Shown: positions 1 to 9,772 of the stretch, one piece after another
Layout of the letters: every line of letters starts with the position of its first letter
How positions within the stretch are numbered: position 1 is the first letter of the stretch
Assembly (NCBI GenBank): GCA_021413705.1
Contig: JAIOPX010000359.1
Span: 1 to 42,184 of the forward strand
Direction of reading: 5' to 3'
Origin: Planctomycetota bacterium
Lineage (GTDB): Bacteria; Planctomycetota; Planctomycetia; Pirellulales; UBA7805
DNA: 42,184 nt
Position numbers and translations under genes: made by a program
Notes under the pieces: model-generated
The model's input: only the letters and a program-made list of their open reading frames with translations
The model's database searches: none
Told to the model about the DNA's origin: nothing

Positions 1-377
1 AGCAGCACCATCTGTTCCGGCGCCGCGCTCCACAACGCCCACGTCATCAATCCCCCGGCCACGAGGCACGGCAGAAACTGCTCGATCGCGCGGCGCGTCT
101 GCTGTCGGGCCAGCAGCGACTCGGTGCGGTACCAGTTGAGCACCAACTCGGCCGCGATCAGTATCAGGCTGGCCAGAGCAACCGCCACCCACAGGTCGAC
201 GAACGCCTCGGGATCGAGCGAGGGCTGCGGCACCCAAGTGGACTGCACGGCCGCGGCCGCCAGCCCCAGCACTCCCGTCCCCGCCACGCTCGCCGCGCGG
301 TATCCACGAAAGGTTTCCGTCCGCGAAACCTGGTCCCGAATCGTGCCGATCTGGGCCAGGGCTTCTTGAAGTTCCAT
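1..377 (-). CDS. Membrane protein of unknown function, 3' part cut by window edge
   Basis: The reading frame starts at ATG 377 with a GGAG ribosome site a few bases upstream and stays open to the window edge, giving at least 125 residues. The N-terminus (MELQEALAQIGTIRD) looks like a short cytoplasmic amphipathic helix. It is followed by hydrophobic stretches at about residues 30-40, 62-82 and 107-120, which suggests a small multi-pass inner-membrane protein. No catalytic motif is visible. Short membrane proteins with this kind of N-terminus are common hypotheticals in planctomycetes, but I do not recognise a function. Orientation and start are well supported; the product is unknown. Confidence 0.6.
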   Translation of the reverse strand, partial: MELQEALAQIGTIRDQVSRTETFRGYRAASVAGTGVLGLAAAAVQSTWVPQPSLDPEAFVDLWVAVALASLILIAAELVLNWYRTESLLARQQTRRAIEQFLPCLVAGGLMTWALWSAAPEQMVL

Positions 378-550
378 AGGTGAACTCCTGGAGATTTCAG
401 TGTTTTTCACGCCGCCGAGTAGCTTTGTATTGCAAAGTATAGGGGGTTTGGTATTTTAATGCAAGCGGATTGTGGGAAGATTTGGAACGACTTGTCGAGC
501 GGAGGTATTGTTACGTTGCATGCCCTATTGGCTTCTGAGGACGCAATGCC

Positions 551-1003
551 GTGAACGACGACGCGTACCAGATTGAAATCGATTCGCAGCTTTTTCACCG
601 ATTGTGCGAAGCGTTGGAAAAACAATCGCCGGATGTCGAAGCGACTTCATCTCTTGATGGCATGTCTGGCGGATTCAAATTTTCGGATGAATTCCCATGT
701 CAATTCAAGAACGATGAGGAAGCGTTATTCCCGTGCATTTCGCTATTACGCACACTCTGGGCATATCGCCAATCACTAGTGATGCGACAACCTCGCATCG
801 AACTAGCAAATTGGTGGGAAGTGGTGTTGAAGCTTGCTCCCCACTGGCCCGGCTTTCTTCCAGAACGAACGTCAAGCGAGATGCTTGAATTAGCTTTGCA
901 GTGCGAGGCAGGTGCAATACGACTGACGGAAGACCTTGACAAATTGGACAACGATCTCGAGCAAGAGAGGCGCCGGGCAATGGGGCAGCCACATGAAATT
1001 TGA
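551..1003 (+). CDS. Hypothetical protein, first gene of an overlapping pair
   Basis: This GTG-initiated frame encodes about 150 residues and is acidic in its first half. It has no signal peptide or membrane segment. The C-terminal third (LDKLDNDLEQERRRAMGQ) is charged and probably helical or coiled-coil. The stop overlaps the start of the next gene by 11 bases, which suggests translational coupling. I do not recognise a family. The lower GC content and A/T-rich upstream sequence differ from the neighbours and hint at acquired DNA. The two-gene arrangement could be an effector/immunity or toxin/antitoxin-like pair, but no motif supports that. Confidence 0.55.
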   Translation: MNDDAYQIEIDSQLFHRLCEALEKQSPDVEATSSLDGMSGGFKFSDEFPCQFKNDEEALFPCISLLRTLWAYRQSLVMRQPRIELANWWEVVLKLAPHWPGFLPERTSSEMLELALQCEAGAIRLTEDLDKLDNDLEQERRRAMGQPHEI

Positions 1004-1235
1004 CAATATCCACACATTCGAAGAGCTTCGAGACTATCTGTCGAAGTTTCATTCCTGGGGTGGCGATCAGGCGTATGATATCGGCGGAGCGATTATTCTA
1101 TTCGCCGCGATCTTGGATAATTTGAGCCGCAGCCCGGATGAAGTAATTGAGATCTTAGCGGGGTACCTCAATTCGGATCAAAAAATATTTCTAGCGAAAT
1201 TGGCGGATTGTGCAAATCGCCCTGACGAGGAATAA
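993..1235 (+). CDS. Small hypothetical protein, second gene of an overlapping pair
   Basis: The protein is 80 residues from ATG 993 (MKFDNIHTFEEL). That start is chosen because it overlaps the upstream stop codon; an in-frame start at 936 would lie deep inside the upstream gene. It is acidic, with a central hydrophobic helix (GGAIILFAAILDNL) and a following helix (PDEVIEILAGYL). The compact acidic all-helical make-up resembles small immunity or antitoxin proteins in general shape only. No family is recognised. Confidence 0.5.
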   Translation: MKFDNIHTFEELRDYLSKFHSWGGDQAYDIGGAIILFAAILDNLSRSPDEVIEILAGYLNSDQKIFLAKLADCANRPDEE

Positions 1236-1264
1236 GATGCCAGTTGCCTGCCAACGGCCTTCTC

Positions 1265-2830
1265 TTAATTCTCTCCACCATTTGTTTTAGACTTCGCCCG
1301 ATTCGGATCGTCATCCCCAAACTGCTTCCAATAAGCCGCCTTAAACGGATTGACCGCCGGGCCGACCGCGTTTTCATTCACCAGCATGGGCAGCGTCTTA
1401 ACCCACCACGCGTCGTACGCCACCAACAACTTCGCCACCTCATCAGGGTGCTTGGCCGAGATGTCGGTTTTCTGGCCCGAGTCGTGTTGCAAATCGAACA
1501 GTTCGTGTTTGCCTGGGCCATGAAATACCAGCGCCCAGCGGGCGTCGCGGATGCTGGCGTTTGCGTATTGCGAGGCGGCCGCTTTGCCTTTCTCCCAACG
1601 GCCGACGTGAGTGATGAAGTAGCGGTCGGGCCATGGGGCGCTGGCGTCCTTTAGAAGCGGAACCAGGTTGCGGCCTTCGATCTGCTGCTGCTTCACTTGA
1701 TCGTCCAGCTTGGCGCCGGCGATCTCGGCGAGCGTCGGCAGCACGTCCCAATGGCACGTCAGGCTGGGCACGTCGACGCCGGCCGGCAGCGTGCCGGGCC
1801 AGCGCCAGAACGAGGGGACGCGCGTCCCCCCTTCATACGGGCTTCCCTTCGCGCCGCGCATCCCGGCGTTGAACACCTTGGACCCGGTGGCGGTGCCGTT
1901 GTCGGTCATGAAGATCACCAGCGTGTCGCGCTCGATGCCCAGCTCTTTCAGCTTTGCCAGCAGCCGGCCGACGTTCACGTCGATGTTGGCGATCATGCCG
2001 TAGAACTTCGCCACGTTGGGCGGGACTTTCCCGCGATACGGCGTGTCGCTGCCGGCAGGGCAATCGAGCGGTTCGTGCGGCGCGTTGGGCGTGATGTAAC
2101 AAAAGAACGGTTGCTTCGCCTCAGGTATCTTGGCGTCGATTCTCTTTGCCTCAACCGACGCGATCCAATCGATCGCCTGGTTGAAAAACACGTCGGTGCA
2201 ATAGCCTTGCGTCTTAACGAACGTGCCGTTGTGGCGGATCATCGGATCGAAGTAGCGATTGCCCGGGGCGTCGCCGCAGCTTCCCTCGAACGTCTGGCCG
2301 ATGCCGCCACCGCCGTGGATGAACACTTCGTCGAACCCGCGCCGCCCCGGCTGGTACGCGTCCTCATCCCCCAGGTGCCACTTGCCAAAAATGCCGGTGA
2401 CGTAGCCGGCCGATTTGAGCACTTGCGGCAGCGTGGTGGCGCTGAGCGTCATCCGCTCCCGCTCCGCCACGGTGTGCGTCACGCCATTGCGGAACTCGTG
2501 CCGCCCGGTCATCAGGGCAGACCGCGTCGGCGCGCACGTCGGGCTGACATGAAAGTTCGTCAGCCGCACGCTCTCGCCATACATCCGATCAATCTCGGGC
2601 GTCTTGAGGTGCGGATTCCCATGGCAACCGAGGTCGCCGTACCCTTGGTCGTCCGTGAGTATTAGTATGATGTTAGGCACGCTTGGCAAAGTGGCAGAAA
2701 ATGCCCGATTCCACGAGCATATTGAAGAAACCATTGGAGAGATGATAAGAATTGCTAACGCTATTTTGTGTAGTAAACGCGGCCTGAAATGGAACGTAGC
2801 CGGCCGGTGCGTGAGAAGCAGATGTCGCAT
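1265..2830 (-). CDS. Sulfatase (arylsulfatase family), exported
   Basis: The protein is 521 residues from ATG 2830, chosen because an AGGGAG ribosome site lies 7 bases upstream; the frame is open to 2893. A basic n-region and hydrophobic h-region (IALAILIISPM) with an A-x-A-like site near residue 46 indicate export. The sulfatase fold begins at NIILILTDDQGYGD, whose Asp pair is a metal ligand. The consensus C-x-P-x-R is present as CAPTR at about residue 99; in this family the Cys is converted to formylglycine by an FGE or anSME enzyme. GKWHLG and the Asp-Asn of MTDNGT are further active-site motifs. Secreted sulfatases are abundant in planctomycetes, where they desulfate algal polysaccharides. 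No FGE gene is in the window. The substrate is unknown. Confidence 0.93.
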   Translation of the reverse strand: MRHLLLTHRPATFHFRPRLLHKIALAILIISPMVSSICSWNRAFSATLPSVPNIILILTDDQGYGDLGCHGNPHLKTPEIDRMYGESVRLTNFHVSPTCAPTRSALMTGRHEFRNGVTHTVAERERMTLSATTLPQVLKSAGYVTGIFGKWHLGDEDAYQPGRRGFDEVFIHGGGGIGQTFEGSCGDAPGNRYFDPMIRHNGTFVKTQGYCTDVFFNQAIDWIASVEAKRIDAKIPEAKQPFFCYITPNAPHEPLDCPAGSDTPYRGKVPPNVAKFYGMIANIDVNVGRLLAKLKELGIERDTLVIFMTDNGTATGSKVFNAGMRGAKGSPYEGGTRVPSFWRWPGTLPAGVDVPSLTCHWDVLPTLAEIAGAKLDDQVKQQQIEGRNLVPLLKDASAPWPDRYFITHVGRWEKGKAAASQYANASIRDARWALVFHGPGKHELFDLQHDSGQKTDISAKHPDEVAKLLVAYDAWWVKTLPMLVNENAVGPAVNPFKAAYWKQFGDDDPNRAKSKTNGGEN

Positions 2831-3066
2831 CGAATGGCTCCCTAGCCATAGACATAAGGAACGTAAATGGCCAGCGGTTTCTACGGCGCGCAATTACCTG
2901 GCTTGGGCGACATGTAACCGGCTGACGATGGGGGGGGGCACTCGCTATGATAAAGAGCGTGCGGAATCGCTCACCCGTTCGGAAGTCATCAGCCAGGTTC
3001 CCCCAGTGGCGAACTGTGTTGAGCACAAGCCAAATTCCTCCAGCGGTCGCGACGCGAGAATACCGT

Positions 3067-4500
3067 ATGAACGATTCGGTGAGAAGTCCAGAGAATATCG
3101 CCGATCGACAGGCTTTCGGGACGAACAAGAGGGCTGAAGACTCCGCCAAAATAGACTTGCTGCTTGTAGATGATGATGAGGAGATCCGCAGCCTGATGGC
3201 CCGCCGTTTTCGCAGGCACGGCGTTGAGGTTCAGGAGGCCTCAGATGCTGCGCAGGCACTTTTGCGAGCGGAGAATCGCCTATTTGACGTGGCCATCATC
3301 GACATGATGTTGCCGGGCATGAATGGCCTGGAATTGCTCGCCAAGCTAAAGCGCGTCCAGGAAGATTGCCAGATCGTCATGCTCACTGCTCAAGGAACGA
3401 TTGAAACGGCCGTCGAGGCGATGAAACTCGGTGCGTTTGATTATCTCCGCAAGCCGTTTCCGCTCGACAAATTGGCGGCGATCACCCAGCGCGCCTTTGA
3501 GCGTCGACAACTGCAGAAGGAGAATCAACAACTCAAAGTAGCGATGAAGCGAGACCGTCCGACGCACGAGATGGTCGGCCAATCCGTCGCCATCAAGGAA
3601 ATCTTCCGGCTGATTGAACGAGCTGGGCCGACCGACAAGGCGATTCTCATACAAGGTGAAAGCGGCACCGGCAAGGAGTTGGTCGCAAGGGCATTGCACC
3701 ATGCCAGCGGACGTGCCGACAAGCCCCTGGTGGCCATCAACTGCGCGGCCCTCCCCGAGACCTTACTGGAAAGCGAATTATTCGGACACGAAAAGGGTTC
3801 CTTTACCGGTGCAGTGTGCGCCAAGCAGGGACTGTTCGAGGTGGCCGACGGTTCGACGCTGCTGATCGACGAGATCGGCGAAATGCCAGGGAGCCTCCAG
3901 GCCAAGCTATTACGCGTCTTGGAGGACGGGTCAATGCGTCGCGTCGGTTCTTTGCAGGAGCGTCGCGTCGATGTTCGACTGCTAGCCGCCACGAACCGGA
4001 ATATGGCGGAAGAAGTGAAGGCTGGCCGATTCCGGGAGGATCTTTATTATCGAATCAACGTCATGTCACTCAATTTGCCGCCGCTGCGCGACCGAACAGG
4101 AGATGTTCCTTTGCTGGTCCAGCGGATCGTCGGCTCGGATTGGACGGTCGAACCGCAGGCGATGGCGGTGCTCGAGCGTTACTCGTGGCCAGGCAACGTG
4201 AGGCAATTGATCAATGCACTAGAGCGAGCCAAGATACTAGCCGACGACTTTACGGTGACGCAGGATGACCTGCCGACAGAGGTTGTCCACGCCGCACAAA
4301 CCAACGGTCGCGCGACGCCTATGGCTGGCGACGAACTGGCGACTATTCAGCGAGGCCACATTGTTGAAGTTTTGCGGCGGGCAAAAGGCAACAAGGCTCG
4401 CGCCGCCAAGGCGCTGGGCATCAATCGTCGCAGCCTCTACCGACTGATTGAGAAATTTGAAATACAGCCTGCGGACGAGACAGACTCCCTTTCTCCGTAA
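3067..4500 (+). CDS. Sigma-54-dependent response regulator, NtrC family (REC-AAA+-Fis)
   Basis: The protein is 477 residues from ATG 3067; an upstream frame extension to 2947 lacks homology. Residues 28-140 form a receiver domain with VDDDEE and phospho-acceptor Asp79 in AIIDMMLPG. The AAA+ domain has Walker A GESGTGKE at 197-204, the sigma-54-contacting loop GSFTGA at 244-249 (more usual GAFTGA) and Walker B LLIDE at 265-269. The C-terminus carries a Fis-type helix-turn-helix (GNKARAAKALGINRRSLYRL). It should activate RNA polymerase-sigma54 from upstream sites when phosphorylated. No kinase is adjacent; the nearest kinases are in the 9.8-13.3 kb operon. The promoter at 20259-20275 is a plausible target. 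Confidence 0.95.
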   Translation: MNDSVRSPENIADRQAFGTNKRAEDSAKIDLLLVDDDEEIRSLMARRFRRHGVEVQEASDAAQALLRAENRLFDVAIIDMMLPGMNGLELLAKLKRVQEDCQIVMLTAQGTIETAVEAMKLGAFDYLRKPFPLDKLAAITQRAFERRQLQKENQQLKVAMKRDRPTHEMVGQSVAIKEIFRLIERAGPTDKAILIQGESGTGKELVARALHHASGRADKPLVAINCAALPETLLESELFGHEKGSFTGAVCAKQGLFEVADGSTLLIDEIGEMPGSLQAKLLRVLEDGSMRRVGSLQERRVDVRLLAATNRNMAEEVKAGRFREDLYYRINVMSLNLPPLRDRTGDVPLLVQRIVGSDWTVEPQAMAVLERYSWPGNVRQLINALERAKILADDFTVTQDDLPTEVVHAAQTNGRATPMAGDELATIQRGHIVEVLRRAKGNKARAAKALGINRRSLYRLIEKFEIQPADETDSLSP

Positions 4501-4619
4501 CATAAAAGTAGGTGTGCGACTATTCTCGCACCGAGATCCCGCAGAACGGCATGCGCGCAAACTTGCAGGAAGTTCGATGCGCACGCAGCGGCGCCAAAGC
4601 ATGAGCGACCAGGTCCAGC

Positions 4620-5105
4620 ATGTCCAAGGGTACCGCTAGAACTAGCGCAGGACTGCTGATGTTTCGCATCCAGCAGGGCGAAACTCAAATTTTATTGGCT
4701 CATCCAGGTGGTCCCTATTTCCAGAACAAGGACGAGGGTGCTTGGACAATTCCCAAGGGAGAACCTGATCCCGGCGAGGATTTGCTGGTGACCGCGCGGC
4801 GCGAGTTCAAGGAAGAAATCGGCCTCGAACCCGAGGGCACGTTCCTACCCTTGAAGGCGATCCAGCAGAAAGGTGGAAAGATTGTTCACGCCTGGGGTAT
4901 CGAGGGAGACTTAGATCCTGAGAGCCTCAAGAGCAACCTGTTCACCATCGAATGGCCCCCCAAGTCAGGTCGCCAGATGCAGTTTCCCGAGGTTGATCGA
5001 GTGGAGTTCTTTGATCTCTCCGTTGCACGCGTAAAGATCAATCCGGCACAGATCGCTCTGATCGATGAACTTGAGATGATTCTGCTCAAATCGGACCCTG
5101 CCTGA
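4620..5105 (+). CDS. NUDIX hydrolase
   Basis: The protein is 161 residues. It contains a complete Nudix box, G-x5-E-x7-REF-x-EE-x-GL, from Gly47 of KGEPDPGE through REFKEEIGL, the metal-binding motif of pyrophosphohydrolases acting on nucleoside diphosphate-X compounds. N-terminal TSAGLLMFR and the later AWGIEGD and FPEVDRVEFFDL are typical of a small MutT-like subfamily often annotated as a NUDIX hydrolase of unknown substrate. It lies 119 bases after the sigma-54 regulator on the same strand. The substrate cannot be read from sequence. Confidence 0.92.
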   Translation: MSKGTARTSAGLLMFRIQQGETQILLAHPGGPYFQNKDEGAWTIPKGEPDPGEDLLVTARREFKEEIGLEPEGTFLPLKAIQQKGGKIVHAWGIEGDLDPESLKSNLFTIEWPPKSGRQMQFPEVDRVEFFDLSVARVKINPAQIALIDELEMILLKSDPA

Positions 5106-5131
5106 TGGGGACATTCCTGGCGGCTTTGAGT

Positions 5132-6067
5132 TTACGCCTGCGACAACATCGCGTGGAGGTGGACGTCAATACTGTGGCTTAGCGCGTCGAGGTCGTAGCC
5201 CCCTTCCAGGATGCTGACGACGCGACCACCCGCATACTGGTCGGCAATGCCAAGCACCTTGCGCGTCAACTCGGCGAAATCCTCGGTTTCCAGCCCCAGC
5301 GAGCCGACTGGATCTTCGCGGTGGCTGTCGAAGCCGGCCGAAATGAACACCAATTGAGGACGGACGCGGCTGGCAAAATCCTCCAGTTCAGACGCGAATT
5401 GACTTAGATATTCCGCTCGCGGCGTTCCGAATTCAATCGGCAAGTTCCGCGTCATCCCCAGTCCCGCGCCGGATCCCGTTTCGTCCGCGGAGCCGGTTCC
5501 CGGATAGAAAGGCCAGCGGTGAATTGAAAAAAAGCCGACTTGGCCATCCTCCCAGAATATCTCTTGCGTTCCGTTGCCGTGATGCACGTCCCAGTCGACG
5601 ATCAGGACGCGGTCGAGTTGAAGTTCTGAAATCGCCAGCCGCGCCCCAATCGCAACATTATTGAACAGACAGAAACCCATCGGGCGATTGGCGAGAGCAT
5701 GGTGTCCGGGCGGACGGGTCAAACAAAACGCGCGGCGGTCCTCGCCCGCGACGATCTGCTGAACGGCATCCCAGGCCGCGCCGGCCCCGTGCAACGCGAC
5801 CTCATAGGAGCGCGGGCTGACAAAGGTATCGGACTCGATCCAACCGCCGCCGCTTTTAGCAAAAGTCTCCAGCTCTTCGGCGTACTCCAGCGAATGCACG
5901 CACGCGAGTCGCTCCAGCGTAAGCGATTCCCAGCTCGGTCGGCGACAGCGGGCGTCCGTGCCAATCCACTGCAGATACTGCAAGGTCGCGACCAGCCTTT
6001 CTCCGCACTCGGGATGACGGCCCGTCCGGTGCTCGAGAAAGAGGGGATCGGTATAGAGAAGTACCAT
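5132..6067 (-). CDS. Histone deacetylase family / AcuC-like deacetylase
   Basis: The protein is 311 residues, the usual length for bacterial class II HDAC-like enzymes. Visible motifs are HPECGERL near the N-terminus, the catalytic His pair in RPPGHHA, the zinc ligands in DWDVHHGNGT, FISAGFDSHREDP with the third zinc Asp, and EGGYD near the C-terminus. These zinc hydrolases remove acetyl groups from lysine or polyamines. The gene lies 44 bases downstream of the acyl-CoA synthetase/acetyltransferase gene on the same strand, so the two are probably co-transcribed. That context favours a protein-lysine deacetylase opposing the linked GNAT domain, as AcuC opposes AcuA in Bacillus. Acetylpolyamine deacetylase is an alternative. 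Confidence 0.93.
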   Translation of the reverse strand: MVLLYTDPLFLEHRTGRHPECGERLVATLQYLQWIGTDARCRRPSWESLTLERLACVHSLEYAEELETFAKSGGGWIESDTFVSPRSYEVALHGAGAAWDAVQQIVAGEDRRAFCLTRPPGHHALANRPMGFCLFNNVAIGARLAISELQLDRVLIVDWDVHHGNGTQEIFWEDGQVGFFSIHRWPFYPGTGSADETGSGAGLGMTRNLPIEFGTPRAEYLSQFASELEDFASRVRPQLVFISAGFDSHREDPVGSLGLETEDFAELTRKVLGIADQYAGGRVVSILEGGYDLDALSHSIDVHLHAMLSQA

Positions 6068-6111
6068 GATGTGTTGGCGTCAGTCCGTGGAAGGAAACTC
6101 CCTGCCTTAAA

Positions 6112-8853
6112 TTATGCCAAATTCAATTCCGCCCGCATGAGCGTCCCTTCGTCCCGCGGGTGGATCGCAAAGCCCAGCTTCTGGCTCACGCGCTGCATGC
6201 CGACGTTCTCTGGCAGTATATCCGCACTGATTTGCCGCAATCTTTCATCGCGGCCAACCTGCACCAATCGCGACAATAACTCGCTTCCCAGTCCCTGCGC
6301 TTGGTATTCGTCCGACACGATGATCGCAAACTCGGCTTTCGCACCCGAAAGCTTCGACAGCCGCCCCACGGCGATAATTTCGTGCTCGCCCGTTTGCGGA
6401 TCGTGGCGATCGACCACCAACGCCATCGCCAGATCGAAGTCGATGAAACACAGCCGGGAGAGCCGCTCGTGAGCCACGCGTTGGCTCAACTGCAACATGT
6501 TAAAGTAACGAAAGTACACGCTCCGCTCCGACAGCGTCGCGTGAAACTTGACCATCAGCGGTTCGTCCTCGGGACGAATCGGACGAATGATAACTTGCGT
6601 GCCGTCCTTCATGGTCCAGGGGACAATATATTGCACCGGGTAGGGACGAATGGCCGGTTGCGGCAGTTGGTCTTCGCGGACGTCGGAAGAGTGTAGCACG
6701 ACCCGCGCGTCGACCGCAATCAACTGATCGGACGACGCGATCAGCGGGTTGATGTCGATTTCCTTGATCCATCGTTGTTCGACCACAAGATTGCTGAACC
6801 TGACCAGCAGTTGTTTTAGAGCTTCCAAATCAATCGGCTTGCGCCCGCGAATGCCTTGCAAAGCCTTGAAGATTCGCGTCCGTTCCATCATCCGCAATGC
6901 CAACGTCGTGTTGAGTGGGGGCAGGCCCAGTTCCCGATCCTTATAAACCTCGACCAACTGGCCGCCTGAACCGAACAGCAACACGGGACCAAACTGAGGG
7001 TCGATGCTGCTACCAAGGATTAACTCGTAGCCGTTGTGCGAGACCATCGGTTGCACGGCGACGCCGAGGAAATGCTCGGCTCCGGCCCGTTCACTAACGC
7101 TCGTGCGAATCGCACGATACGCCTGTTGCACCGCCGCTTCGTCCCGCAAATTCAATTGCACGCCGCCGAGATCGGTTTTGTGCGTGATCGTTTCCGAATG
7201 CAGCTTGAGCACAACGGGAAACCCCAGTTCGCGGGCCTGCTGCACTGCTTCTTCGGCGGTTTTTGCGAGGCGCATTTCCACCGTGGGAATGCGATAGGCG
7301 GCGAGGATCTGCTTGGATTCCCACTCGGTCAACAGTTGCCGTCCGGACGCCCGCGCCGCGTCGACGAGAGCCGTCGCGCGACCGCGTTCGTCAACTTCGC
7401 ACTCGATCTGGCTTGTCACGGACGGTGCTTCAAACAGCGCCCTCAAGTTTGCGCTGTACTGCCACATGTACTCGAATACCCGTGCTGCCGTGTCAGGATA
7501 GGGGAATGTTGGGATGCTCCCCTTGGCCAGAGTGGAGATGCCGGCCGCGACACTTGCGCCGCCCATCCAACTGGCGAGCACCGGTTTCCCGAGGCTCTTG
7601 CCCAGCGGCCGGAGTTGCTCGGCGGTTCGCAATGCATCCGTCATCGCTTGTGGAGTCAGGATCACCATTAACCCATCGCTGTTCGGATCCTTGGCGGCGA
7701 TGGCCAGCGATTGTGCGTACCGGTCCGCATCGGCATCTCCCAGGATGTCGATTGGGTTGGCGTGGCTCCAGTGATCGGGCAGAATGTCATTGAGCGACGT
7801 CAGCGTCTCCGGCGCGAGCGTTGCCAATTGGCCACCTGAGCCAATCAGCGAATCGGTCGCCAATACGGCCGGCCCGCCGGCATTGGTCACAATCGTCAAC
7901 CGAGGCCCTGTCGGTCGGGGCTGCATGCCCAGCGTTTCGGCCATGTGGAAGAGTTCGGAGATTCGGTTGACACGCAGCACGCCGCAACGTCGAAACGCCG
8001 CGTCAAGCACTTCGTCGCTGCCAACGAGCGAACCCGTATGGGACGCGGCGGCTTTCGCGGCGACTTCCGTGCGGCCGGCCTTAATAACGATGATCGGCTT
8101 CGAGAGGGCGACCTCGCGGGCAGCCGAGAGAAACGACCGGGCGTTTCCGATAGTCTCCATGTAAATAACAATACTTTGTGTACAGGGATCTTCGCCCAAG
8201 TCGTAGATCAGATCGCCCCAGTTCACGTCCAGCATCGAGCCAATCGAAACAAACGCGCTGAAACCCACCTGCGCTTGCAAGCTCCAATCCAGCACGGCCG
8301 TGCAGAGCGCTCCGCTTTGGCTGATGAAGGCGACGCTGCCTGGTCGAGCGATGGTCGCGGCGAACGTCGCATTCAAACCGGACTGCGGCCTCATGACGCC
8401 GAGGCAATTCGGTCCGATGACCCGAATCTTCCCCGTACGCGTCTGTTCGAGAATCTGCCGTTCCAATTCGATGCCGGCCGCGCCGCTCTCCCTGAATCCT
8501 GCTGAGATCACGATCGCCGCTGGGATATTGTGGGCCACGCAGTCGCGGATCAGGCCCGGTACCGTGGGCGCAGGTGTCGCGATCACGGCCAGATCGATCG
8601 CTTCCGGCAGGGCTGCCAGGTTTGGATAAGCCCTGATGCCCAGCACCTGGTCACGCTTTGGGTTGACAGGGAAGGTGGACCCTCCAAACGGACTGCTAAT
8701 CAGATTCCACAACATGGTGCGGCCGACGCTGCCCTGTCGTTCCGTGGCTCCAATCAGCGCCACGTTACGCGGCGAGAAGAATGCCTTCAGCGAAGTGCGA
8801 CCGCCTCGCAACACATCGTAAGCGGGATCCGTTCGCGGCACGGGCTCTGTCAT
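6112..8853 (-). CDS. ADP-forming acyl-CoA synthetase fused to GNAT acetyltransferase (Pat-like)
   Basis: The protein is 913 residues from ATG 8853, which has a GGAG site nine bases upstream; the frame is open to 8949. The N-terminal CoA-binding domain ([12 protein letters not shown]) is followed by succinyl-CoA-ligase-like domains with the phospho-His motif SHTGSL at about residue 272. Next comes an ATP-grasp domain ([20 protein letters not shown]) and a C-terminal GNAT domain with acetyl-CoA loop QAQGLGS. Proteins of this architecture are protein-lysine acetyltransferases (Pat/PatZ/Pka). In PatZ-type members the synthetase part is mostly regulatory, but retention of the phospho-His suggests this one might also make acyl-CoA. 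Pairing with the deacetylase gene points to reversible acetylation, for example of acetyl-CoA synthetase. Confidence 0.93.
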   Translation of the reverse strand: MTEPVPRTDPAYDVLRGGRTSLKAFFSPRNVALIGATERQGSVGRTMLWNLISSPFGGSTFPVNPKRDQVLGIRAYPNLAALPEAIDLAVIATPAPTVPGLIRDCVAHNIPAAIVISAGFRESGAAGIELERQILEQTRTGKIRVIGPNCLGVMRPQSGLNATFAATIARPGSVAFISQSGALCTAVLDWSLQAQVGFSAFVSIGSMLDVNWGDLIYDLGEDPCTQSIVIYMETIGNARSFLSAAREVALSKPIIVIKAGRTEVAAKAAASHTGSLVGSDEVLDAAFRRCGVLRVNRISELFHMAETLGMQPRPTGPRLTIVTNAGGPAVLATDSLIGSGGQLATLAPETLTSLNDILPDHWSHANPIDILGDADADRYAQSLAIAAKDPNSDGLMVILTPQAMTDALRTAEQLRPLGKSLGKPVLASWMGGASVAAGISTLAKGSIPTFPYPDTAARVFEYMWQYSANLRALFEAPSVTSQIECEVDERGRATALVDAARASGRQLLTEWESKQILAAYRIPTVEMRLAKTAEEAVQQARELGFPVVLKLHSETITHKTDLGGVQLNLRDEAAVQQAYRAIRTSVSERAGAEHFLGVAVQPMVSHNGYELILGSSIDPQFGPVLLFGSGGQLVEVYKDRELGLPPLNTTLALRMMERTRIFKALQGIRGRKPIDLEALKQLLVRFSNLVVEQRWIKEIDINPLIASSDQLIAVDARVVLHSSDVREDQLPQPAIRPYPVQYIVPWTMKDGTQVIIRPIRPEDEPLMVKFHATLSERSVYFRYFNMLQLSQRVAHERLSRLCFIDFDLAMALVVDRHDPQTGEHEIIAVGRLSKLSGAKAEFAIIVSDEYQAQGLGSELLSRLVQVGRDERLRQISADILPENVGMQRVSQKLGFAIHPRDEGTLMRAELNLA

Positions 8854-9172
8854 CGTGACTATCTCCGCTTTTCGTCGACGCATGGTTGTGGTAGTGGCCA
8901 AACTTTGCACGGCCGCGTGGAACTCACACCGTAAGCGATGCGCCGACACAGTATGTCTCGCAAATGCCGATTGGCGACCCGATGCCGTAGCATGAACTAT
9001 TGGCTGCTTCCCTGCACCGCATTGCCGGGCTCCATTTTGGGGGGCAATGGGTGGAGCACTGCTCCGCCACGGTACGTGCCGCTAGCACGGATCGTTTCAA
9101 GTTTCTTGGGATGTGACATCTTGGCGCGATCACAACCGGCGAATCGTTCGGGGCGTCCGGTTGCCATAGCAG
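8854..9172. other. Intergenic region with an imperfect hairpin
   Basis: No gene is supported here. The stretch separates the 3' end of the ANTAR regulator from the start of the synthetase/acetyltransferase and must hold the latter's minus-strand promoter. An inverted repeat, CATTGCC and GGCAATG, at about 9020-9050 could act as a terminator for the upstream operon, although no T-tract follows. A sigma-54-like string near 8895 has the wrong spacing. Confidence 0.4.
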
Positions 9173-9772
9173 TCACTTGTTTTCCGCCGGCCGCAGAGCC
9201 TTTTCCAACGACAAGACGGCTTGCGCCGCTTCGACCAGCTTTTGGTTTTTCTCCGCGGCCAGTTCCTGCAACCGGCGGAAGGCGGCTTTTTCGTCGACCC
9301 CGGTCACCGTCATGAGAAGCCCCTTGGCCTGTTCAATGACTTTGCGATCGGTCAGCGCCTGCTTCAAATCGCTGGCCTCTTTCCGCAGGGCCTGCATTTC
9401 TTCAAAGCGGCGGACCGCCACGGCGATGGCCGGCGCCAGATCCGCCTGGCTGATGGGTTTGACCAAATAGGCCAGCACATGATCCGCCTCCGCGCGCTCG
9501 ATCAGCGCTGGATCGTGGTAGGCGGATACCAGGATGATGGGCAGCGCTCGCTCGCGGGAGAGAAGTTGGGCCGCTTCAATGCCGTCCATGTCGGGCATCC
9601 GAATATCTGTGATGACCAGATCCGGTTGCAGCGTTCGGCAATGCTCGACCAATTCGCGGCCGGTCTCCGCAACGGAGACGACTTGATGCCCGCACAACGG
9701 CAGCATCCGTTCAAAGAAATCCCGCATGTCGGGTTCGTCGTCGGCGACAGCAATCCGCAGCGAATGGCTCAT
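9173..9772 (-). CDS. ANTAR-domain response regulator (AmiR/NasT type)
   Basis: The protein is 199 residues from ATG 9772, which overlaps the stop of the upstream kinase in an ATGA arrangement. The N-terminal receiver has the acidic pair DDEPD and phospho-acceptor Asp56 in LVITDIRMPDMDG. A coiled-coil linker (RRFEEMQALRKEASDLKQAL) leads to a C-terminal ANTAR domain (DRKVIEQAKGLLM, then KAAFRRLQELA). ANTAR proteins bind paired hexaloop RNA hairpins and prevent transcription termination, so this regulator probably acts on nascent mRNA rather than DNA. The overlapping kinase gene is the natural phosphodonor. No obvious target leader was identified. Confidence 0.92.
   Translation of the reverse strand: MSHSLRIAVADDEPDMRDFFERMLPLCGHQVVSVAETGRELVEHCRTLQPDLVITDIRMPDMDGIEAAQLLSRERALPIILVSAYHDPALIERAEADHVLAYLVKPISQADLAPAIAVAVRRFEEMQALRKEASDLKQALTDRKVIEQAKGLLMTVTGVDEKAAFRRLQELAAEKNQKLVEAAQAVLSLEKALRPAENK

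Noticed and set aside
1697..2665. 322-codon plus-strand open frame
   Set aside because: It is antisense to the sulfatase, whose motifs are complete.
8890..8910. Sigma-54-like string TGGCCAAACTTTGCA
   Set aside because: Spacing between the GG and GC elements is one base short and it points away from the synthetase gene.
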